Shown here in pieces: positions 23,197 through 26,726 of a stretch of DNA of 26,726 nt (its first letter is position 1; every line of letters starts with the position of its first letter). The notes below the pieces were generated by a model. That model was not told the origin of the DNA. It saw nothing but the letters and a program-made list of their open reading frames with translations, and ran no database searches. This stretch comes from Clostridiales bacterium UBA5446. Its GTDB lineage: Bacteria; Bacillota; Clostridia; Oscillospirales; Oscillospiraceae. Location of the stretch: NCBI GenBank assembly GCA_002427465.1, contig DIRC01000028.1, forward strand, positions 55,722 to 82,447, given 5' to 3'. A program made the position numbers and the translations under genes.

Positions 23197-24252
23197 ATGA
23201 AAACGACTGATGAGTTATATGCCGAGATGAAGGCTACATACGCCCAGGCTACGGGGCTGGCGCTGAATGACGGCGGGGATATGGCCCTTCGGCTTTATGC
23301 CGCGGCCGCCCAGTTATCCTCCCTTTGGGCTCAGGCGGACTTTGTCGCGCGGCAGAGCTTCCCCCAGACCGCCCAGGGAGATTATCTGGACTATCACGCC
23401 GAGATCCGCGGAGTTGAACGTGCGGCGGCGTCCAAGGCGGCGGGGACAATCCGCTTTTATATTCCCTCCGCCCTGGAAAACGATCTGACAATTCCGGAAG
23501 GGGTCGTCTGCATGACGGCAGCGGAGACAGGCTTCGTAACCACGGCGCCGACGGAGATCAAAGCGGGAGAACTTTACGGCGACGCTGCCGCGCAGGCCGT
23601 TGAGGCCGGGGCCAGCGGAAACGCTCCCGCGTTTGCGATCAGCTATATGACCCTGGCGCCTACCGGGGTTTCCGCCTGCGCCAACCCGGAAGCCTTCAGG
23701 GGCGGCGCCCAGGCCGAAGATGACAACAGCCTGCGCAAGCGGGTGGTGGAAAGTTATCAGACTCTGCCCAACGGGGCGAATGCCGCGTATTATGAGGCGC
23801 AGGCGCTGAATACCGACGGCGTGGCCGCCGTTTCCGTTATACCCAAACACCGGGGAATCGGCACGGTGGATGTATTCATCGCCGCCTGGGGCGGCATACC
23901 GCCCCAGGCCCTTGTGGACGCGGTGCAGGAAAAGCTGGATGCCCGGAGGGAAATCTGCGTGGATATTTCGGTGTCCGCCCCTGAAGCAGTGGGTATCGCG
24001 GTGGAGGCCGCCGTGTCGGCGGGAGCGGGATATTCCCAGGAGGCCGTGGCCACAGCCGTTGAGGCGGCGCTGAACGCCTATTTCACGGGGGAAAGGCTTG
24101 GCCGGGATGTTCTTCTGGCAGAGCTGGGAAACGTGATTTTTTCCGTCGGCGGGGTCAAAAACTACAGGATCGTGTCCCCGGCGTCGGATATCGGTGTGAC
24201 GCCCGGGCAGCTTCCGGTTCTGGAGTCCGTCGCGGTTACGGAGATGGTGTAA
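23197..24252 (+). CDS. Baseplate J-like protein (XkdT/gp47)
   Basis: A 351-residue wedge protein. Typical features of the baseplate J family: an N-terminal helical part with GDYLDYHAEIRGVERAAASK, the middle barrel with FYIPSALENDLTIPEGVVC, and EDDNSLRKRVVESYQTLPNG followed by AYYEAQALNTDGVAAVSVIP. Usual length and full domain order. GAGGTG precedes the ATG. It partners the gpW and gpI proteins in forming the wedge that ties sheath to fibres. Confidence 0.88.
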   Translation: MKTTDELYAEMKATYAQATGLALNDGGDMALRLYAAAAQLSSLWAQADFVARQSFPQTAQGDYLDYHAEIRGVERAAASKAAGTIRFYIPSALENDLTIPEGVVCMTAAETGFVTTAPTEIKAGELYGDAAAQAVEAGASGNAPAFAISYMTLAPTGVSACANPEAFRGGAQAEDDNSLRKRVVESYQTLPNGANAAYYEAQALNTDGVAAVSVIPKHRGIGTVDVFIAAWGGIPPQALVDAVQEKLDARREICVDISVSAPEAVGIAVEAAVSAGAGYSQEAVATAVEAALNAYFTGERLGRDVLLAELGNVIFSVGGVKNYRIVSPASDIGVTPGQLPVLESVAVTEMV

Positions 24253-24253
24253 C

Positions 24254-24832
24254 ATGGGATATTCGGAGTATATCAGGAACCTCTTGCGCCCCCTGCGGCT
24301 TTATGAGCTGGACAAGGGATACGGGGCGGCAGAGATTGACGTCCTGGGAGCCGGACTGGACGGGGTATATGAGGCGCTGGAGCGGGTTGAAACCGAAGCC
24401 CTTGTGCCGACGGCGGCAGGGGCCGGGCTGGCGGGATATGAGGACATCCTGCCTTATGTGCCAAGCTACCTGACCCTGGCGGATCGCCGGAACGCGATCA
24501 TGGCGCTTCTGCGGATAGACGGCCGCAGCTTTACGAAAGCGGCCCTGAACAAGACCCTTTCCGGCTGCGGGATCACCGCCATTGTGGAGGAGGCGGAAAC
24601 GGCGTACACCGTGCTGGTAACATTCCCCGGCAACCGGGGCATACCCGAGGGGTTTGAGATGCTGCGCGAGCGCATTGAGCAAATCCTCCCCTGTCATCTG
24701 GCGGTGGAATACATCTTCATCTATATCACGTGGGCGGAGATGGAAAGCTGGTTTGACTCCTGGGGCGCCCTGGAAAGCGCGTGCGCCAGCTGGTCAGGGC
24801 TGGAAAGCTATTATTCGGGACAGGAGGCGTAG
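24254..24832 (+). CDS. YmfQ/DUF2313 (gpI-like) baseplate protein with C-terminal decad repeats
   Basis: A 192-residue protein of the XkdU/YmfQ tail family, which links wedge and fibres. The start (SEYIRNLLRPLRLYELDKGY) and TLADRRNAIMALLRIDGRSF, followed by ITAIVEEAETAYTVLVTFP, fit DUF2313. The C-terminal 33 residues contain three spaced repeats, WAEMES, WGALES and WSGLES, beginning at Trp160, Trp170 and Trp180, exactly ten residues apart, like the W-x-x-L-E repeats seen at the ends of other Firmicutes relatives. It is the last structural gene; no fibre gene follows. Confidence 0.8.
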   Translation: MGYSEYIRNLLRPLRLYELDKGYGAAEIDVLGAGLDGVYEALERVETEALVPTAAGAGLAGYEDILPYVPSYLTLADRRNAIMALLRIDGRSFTKAALNKTLSGCGITAIVEEAETAYTVLVTFPGNRGIPEGFEMLRERIEQILPCHLAVEYIFIYITWAEMESWFDSWGALESACASWSGLESYYSGQEA

Positions 24833-24834
24833 AA

Positions 24835-25083
24835 ATGGAATGGACTGTGGTCACGGTGATTGTTGTGCTGGCCGGACTCATCGCTTCGGTGGTGAAGCCG
24901 GTGCTCTCGCTTAATTCAACGATTACGCGGCTGACGGAAAGTGTGAATTTTCTTGAAAAAAATATTGCGGGACTCATTGAAAAAAACGATGAGTCCCACA
25001 ACAGGCTTTGGGAAAAAGACAGTATGCTGGATGAGCGGATGAATAATCATGAAACCCGGCTGATGATCATCGAAAGCCGATAA
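24835..25083 (+). CDS. Small membrane protein of the particle operon (XhlA-like)
   Basis: An 82-residue protein: a single transmembrane helix at residues 3-26, then a coiled coil (TRLTESVNFLEKNIAGLIEK and a final NNHETRLMIIESR) facing out. This N-terminal-helix plus coiled-coil shape is common in last genes of clostridial phage tail operons. It may be a holin-like or XhlA-like partner, although XhlA has its helix at the C-terminus. GGAGGCG lies before the ATG, overlapping the previous stop. Role in lysis or release is inference. Confidence 0.6.
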   Translation: MEWTVVTVIVVLAGLIASVVKPVLSLNSTITRLTESVNFLEKNIAGLIEKNDESHNRLWEKDSMLDERMNNHETRLMIIESR

Positions 25084-25086
25084 GGA

Positions 25087-25132
25087 CGCGCCCTTTTCCG
25101 CGTATTCATATGCGGAAGGGGCGCGCCTCGCT
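25087..25132 (+). terminator. Terminator at the end of the particle operon
   Basis: CGCGCCCTTT (25087-25096) and CCGC (25098-25101) pair with GCGGAAGGGGCGCG (25112-25125), a 14-bp stem with one bulge, followed by CTCGCTTTATT. It lies between convergent genes and probably acts for both, though the T-tract is modest. Confidence 0.7.
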
Positions 25133-25990
25133 TTATTCACCGGCCCCGGAGGGCGTTTCGGGCTTATCAAAATAGAGGTTGAGATCCACATCGGTATTTA
25201 TGCCGTCGATACGCCCCGTGAAAGAAAACTGCCAGATGTCATGGGCATAGTAAAAGTCCGGCGTATCTCCGGGGGCGCCGACCCATAAGGTGTAGTCCCC
25301 CAGGCGGGAGAGGTCATATTCAAAATACGCGAGCTGGCGGTATAGATACACGGCCGGCACATACCCAGCGTCCTTCACCATCTCGCAGAAAACCACTGCC
25401 GAGGACGTCAGCGCGTCCTCGTCGACGGTATCTGTGCGGGTGTCGTCCAGAGGCTCCCAGTCGAAGGCCACAGGCAGCGTAATATCGTATCCCTCAATAA
25501 GGTCGAGAACGTACTGCGCCTCCTCGGCGGCCTCCAGGGCCCCTATGGACTGGGAGAAGAAATAGACGCCCACATCCAGTCCGGCATCCAGAGCGCCTTC
25601 CAGGTTGCGGCGGAACATATCGTCCTCGAATAACCCGCCTTCCGTTGCGCCCCGATAGCCGCAGCGGATCATAGCAAAGTCAACGCCCGCATCCCGGACG
25701 GCCGGCCAGTCGATCTCCCCCTGGTAGAAGGATACGTCGACCCCAAGCCTGGCGTCATAGTCTTGGCCGTGATAAACTACGATGCCGTCGTCCACGGTGA
25801 AATCGTCGCCGGAAAGGTTGGAGGCCGGTACTCCGTCGGCAGGGTACAGCCATTCATAGGCGGGGCCGGTGTTGACATAGATCATACCCTCGTGGGGGTC
25901 GGGTTCCGTGCGTCCCCCGCAGGCTGAAAAGATGAGAATACAGGCCAGGGCAAGGGCCAAAGGGACTGCGTTCAGATTCTTCTTTTGCAT
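25133..25990 (-). CDS. GH25 lysozyme-like predicted lipoprotein
   Basis: A muramidase of the GH25 family that would cut peptidoglycan glycan chains outside the membrane. Residues 1-24 form a signal sequence ending FSAC, with Cys24 as lipid attachment site (the -3 residue is Phe, unusual). The GH25 domain begins GVDVSFYQGEIDW (83-95, Asp85) and includes DVGVYFFSQS, the catalytic Glu179 in FDWEP, and the ending DIWQFSFTGRIDG with TDVDLNLYF. Catalytic residues are present. The Met at 25990 is chosen over the ATG at 26020 because that one has no ribosome binding site. Phage endolysins are normally soluble, so a membrane-tethered form suggests a host-adapted wall enzyme, perhaps for particle release. 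It converges with the particle operon. Confidence 0.85.
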   Translation of the reverse strand: MQKKNLNAVPLALALACILIFSACGGRTEPDPHEGMIYVNTGPAYEWLYPADGVPASNLSGDDFTVDDGIVVYHGQDYDARLGVDVSFYQGEIDWPAVRDAGVDFAMIRCGYRGATEGGLFEDDMFRRNLEGALDAGLDVGVYFFSQSIGALEAAEEAQYVLDLIEGYDITLPVAFDWEPLDDTRTDTVDEDALTSSAVVFCEMVKDAGYVPAVYLYRQLAYFEYDLSRLGDYTLWVGAPGDTPDFYYAHDIWQFSFTGRIDGINTDVDLNLYFDKPETPSGAGE

Positions 25991-26039
25991 TTTCAGACTC
26001 ACTTCGATGAAATTTGACATATGATATCATAAATACGAC

Positions 26040-26076
26040 GAAGGGGCAAGACGGGATGTTCCCGTCTTGCCCCTTC
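26040..26076 (-). terminator. 16-bp hairpin between the sigma-like gene and the GH25 gene
   Basis: GAAGGGGCAAGACGGG (26040-26055) pairs perfectly with CCCGTCTTGCCCCTTC (26061-26076) around ATGTT. It lies 4 nt after the stop of the sigma-like gene. The T-tract is weak on both strands, so it may be a partial terminator. A 12-bp palindrome (TATGATATCATA, 26020-26031) in the GH25 leader lies beside it. Confidence 0.7.
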
Positions 26077-26080
26077 AGTT

Positions 26081-26410
26081 CTATCCGTCCATTTCATCAA
26101 GCAGCATCCTGCCGCTGTATTTCAAAAACTTTCGCAGCCTTTCTCTGGCGCGTTTGAGCGTTTTGCTCACAGTGCTGACAGAGATGCCGGTTTCGGCCGC
26201 GATATCGTACATGGTCATCTGATCTATGTAGTACAGCCGCACAAATTCCTGCTGCCGCGGAGTAAGCTCGTTTTTTACGGACTCGGCGATTTTTTTTGCG
26301 GCACTTTCGCTGTCAGAGGGATCTGTTAACTTGATAAACTGCCGAAGCGCCTGATATTCCAGAGCTTGATTCCAGCGATTGCTTTCTTTCGTAGACAGTC
26401 TTCCTCTCAT
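26081..26410 (-). CDS. Sigma-70 region-4-like DNA-binding protein
   Basis: A 109-residue protein with only the region-4 helix-turn-helix of sigma factors: LTPRQQEFVRLYYIDQMTMY then DIAAETGISVSTVSKTLKRA, a full recognition helix followed by RERLRKFLKYSG. Region 2 is absent, so by itself it is unlikely to melt promoters; proteins of this shape (ArpU/RinA-like or sigma-like phage late regulators) commonly control late phage genes. It lies next to the GH25 gene and close to the particle operon, a reasonable regulator candidate. The only ATG before the domain is at 26410, 98 nt inside the upstream gene, with a weak GGA ribosome binding site. Confidence 0.7.
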   Translation of the reverse strand: MRGRLSTKESNRWNQALEYQALRQFIKLTDPSDSESAAKKIAESVKNELTPRQQEFVRLYYIDQMTMYDIAAETGISVSTVSKTLKRARERLRKFLKYSGRMLLDEMDG

Positions 26411-26606
26411 AATAATTTTCCAAGTAGTTTGAAATTGCAATGGTATCGCGCGCCATACCGGCCAGAAGGCATATTTCCCGCCGTAATTTAAGGCGCTCGG
26501 TGTTGCTCATGGGTTGAGACGCAAGCCTTTCCTCAAGGATTGTCAGATGTTCGCGGCATTTTTCGCCGCTGTCCCGATACATGGCCGCCAGTTCTTTTAA
26601 ATCCAT
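26313..26606 (-). CDS. Small helical protein, partner of the sigma-like regulator
   Basis: A 97-residue charged protein (MDLKELAAMYRDSGEKCREH at the start, then ILEERL and TERLKLRREICLLAGMARDT). It is mainly helical and likely cytoplasmic. Similar short proteins lie just before sigma-like regulators in clostridial prophages. GGGAG is upstream of the ATG. The last 30 residues after YLENYYERK overlap the next gene by 98 nt and have little protein-like character, so a frameshift near 26410 is possible. Function unknown. Confidence 0.6.
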   Translation of the reverse strand: MDLKELAAMYRDSGEKCREHLTILEERLASQPMSNTERLKLRREICLLAGMARDTIAISNYLENYYERKTVYERKQSLESSSGISGASAVYQVNRSL

Positions 26607-26640
26607 GATTCATATCTCCCGGTCCATCTATTATTTAGTA

Positions 26641-26669
26641 TTGACAAAAGCTTTCCAGTTTGTTATTAT
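26641..26669 (+). promoter_or_regulatory. Consensus promoter of the tRNA-Thr gene
   Basis: TTGACA (26641-26646), 17-bp spacer, TATTAT (26664-26669). It lies 18 nt before the mature tRNA 5' end, as for a stable RNA gene, and is divergent from the 26606 gene. Confidence 0.85.
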
Positions 26670-26687
26670 AGTCGACGCCGGTGTTGT

Positions 26688-26726
26688 GCTGGTGTAGCTC
26701 AGTCGGTAGAGCAGCTGATTTGTAAT
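26688..26726 (+). tRNA. tRNA-Thr (anticodon TGT), 5' half
   Basis: The acceptor strand GCTGGTG, the D arm (GCTC AGTCGGTA GAGC) and the 5' side of the anticodon stem with loop sequence TTTGTAA are read at the right edge. The anticodon is TGT, for threonine. The remainder lies outside the window. Confidence 0.93.

Noticed and set aside
26688..26726. tRNA-Thr as the attachment site of an integrated element
   Set aside because: Integrases usually use the 3' half of a tRNA, which here points away from the cluster. No integrase and no direct repeat of this sequence is seen at the left side, so it is probably just a neighbour.
1..26726. CRISPR array or insertion sequence
   Set aside because: No regularly spaced repeats and no transposase frame or terminal inverted repeats were seen anywhere in the window.

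Overview
The window is a 26.7 kb chromosomal segment of a low-G+C-type Gram-positive bacterium with fairly GC-rich coding, most likely a member of the class Clostridia (Oscillospiraceae-like). The evidence is an SLH-domain surface protein, a DUF1292 protein, a BofC-like protein, a class A penicillin-binding protein, BlaR1-type signalling, strong AGGAGG ribosome binding sites and a PBSX-type phage cluster. No 16S gene is present, so the genus is not fixed.

Layout. Positions 1-802 hold the 3' end of metK. At 1024-3459 lies a secreted SLH protein with its own promoter and a strong terminator. From 3536 to 5344 everything is on the minus strand: a two-gene tail-fibre-like operon (3536-4197), two tandem terminators, a probable 6S RNA (about 4361-4547), a DUF1292 protein and a BofC-like membrane protein. 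Divergent to these is a class A PBP (5491-7677), then a conserved 95-aa protein with a near-consensus promoter. From about 8130 to 9508 the sequence is mostly decay: hairpin-rich non-coding DNA, a frameshifted minus-strand gene, an XRE-type remnant and a broken blaI. An intact BlaR1/M56-like membrane protease with an unusual, non-penicillin-binding C-terminal part follows (9501-12248).

From 12483 to 25083 a single plus-strand operon of 19 tightly packed genes encodes a contractile phage-like particle in the order of B. subtilis PBSX: small and large terminase, portal, protease, decoration protein, major capsid protein, three connector/completion proteins, sheath, tube, two very small proteins where a tail chaperone and tape measure should be, LysM protein, gpD-like hub, gpV, gpW/DUF2634, gpJ, gpI/YmfQ and a small membrane protein. 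No integrase, repressor, replication gene or tail fibre lies beside it. Downstream on the minus strand are a GH25 lysozyme-like lipoprotein, a sigma-70 region-4 protein and a small companion protein. The window ends in the 5' half of a tRNA-Thr gene.

How it may work together (inference). The terminase-led operon and the distant fibre-like operon each lie just downstream of a terminator and carry the same 20-nt hairpin-forming motif (18 of 20 identical) before their first gene. That suggests one two-locus, host-insulated system: a domesticated PBSX-like particle with capsid and DNA-packaging genes, a remarkably small tape-measure candidate and a detached fibre module. The sigma-like protein and the GH25 enzyme are candidates for its control and its wall step. 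A gene-transfer-agent-like or killer-particle role is possible but not shown by sequence alone.
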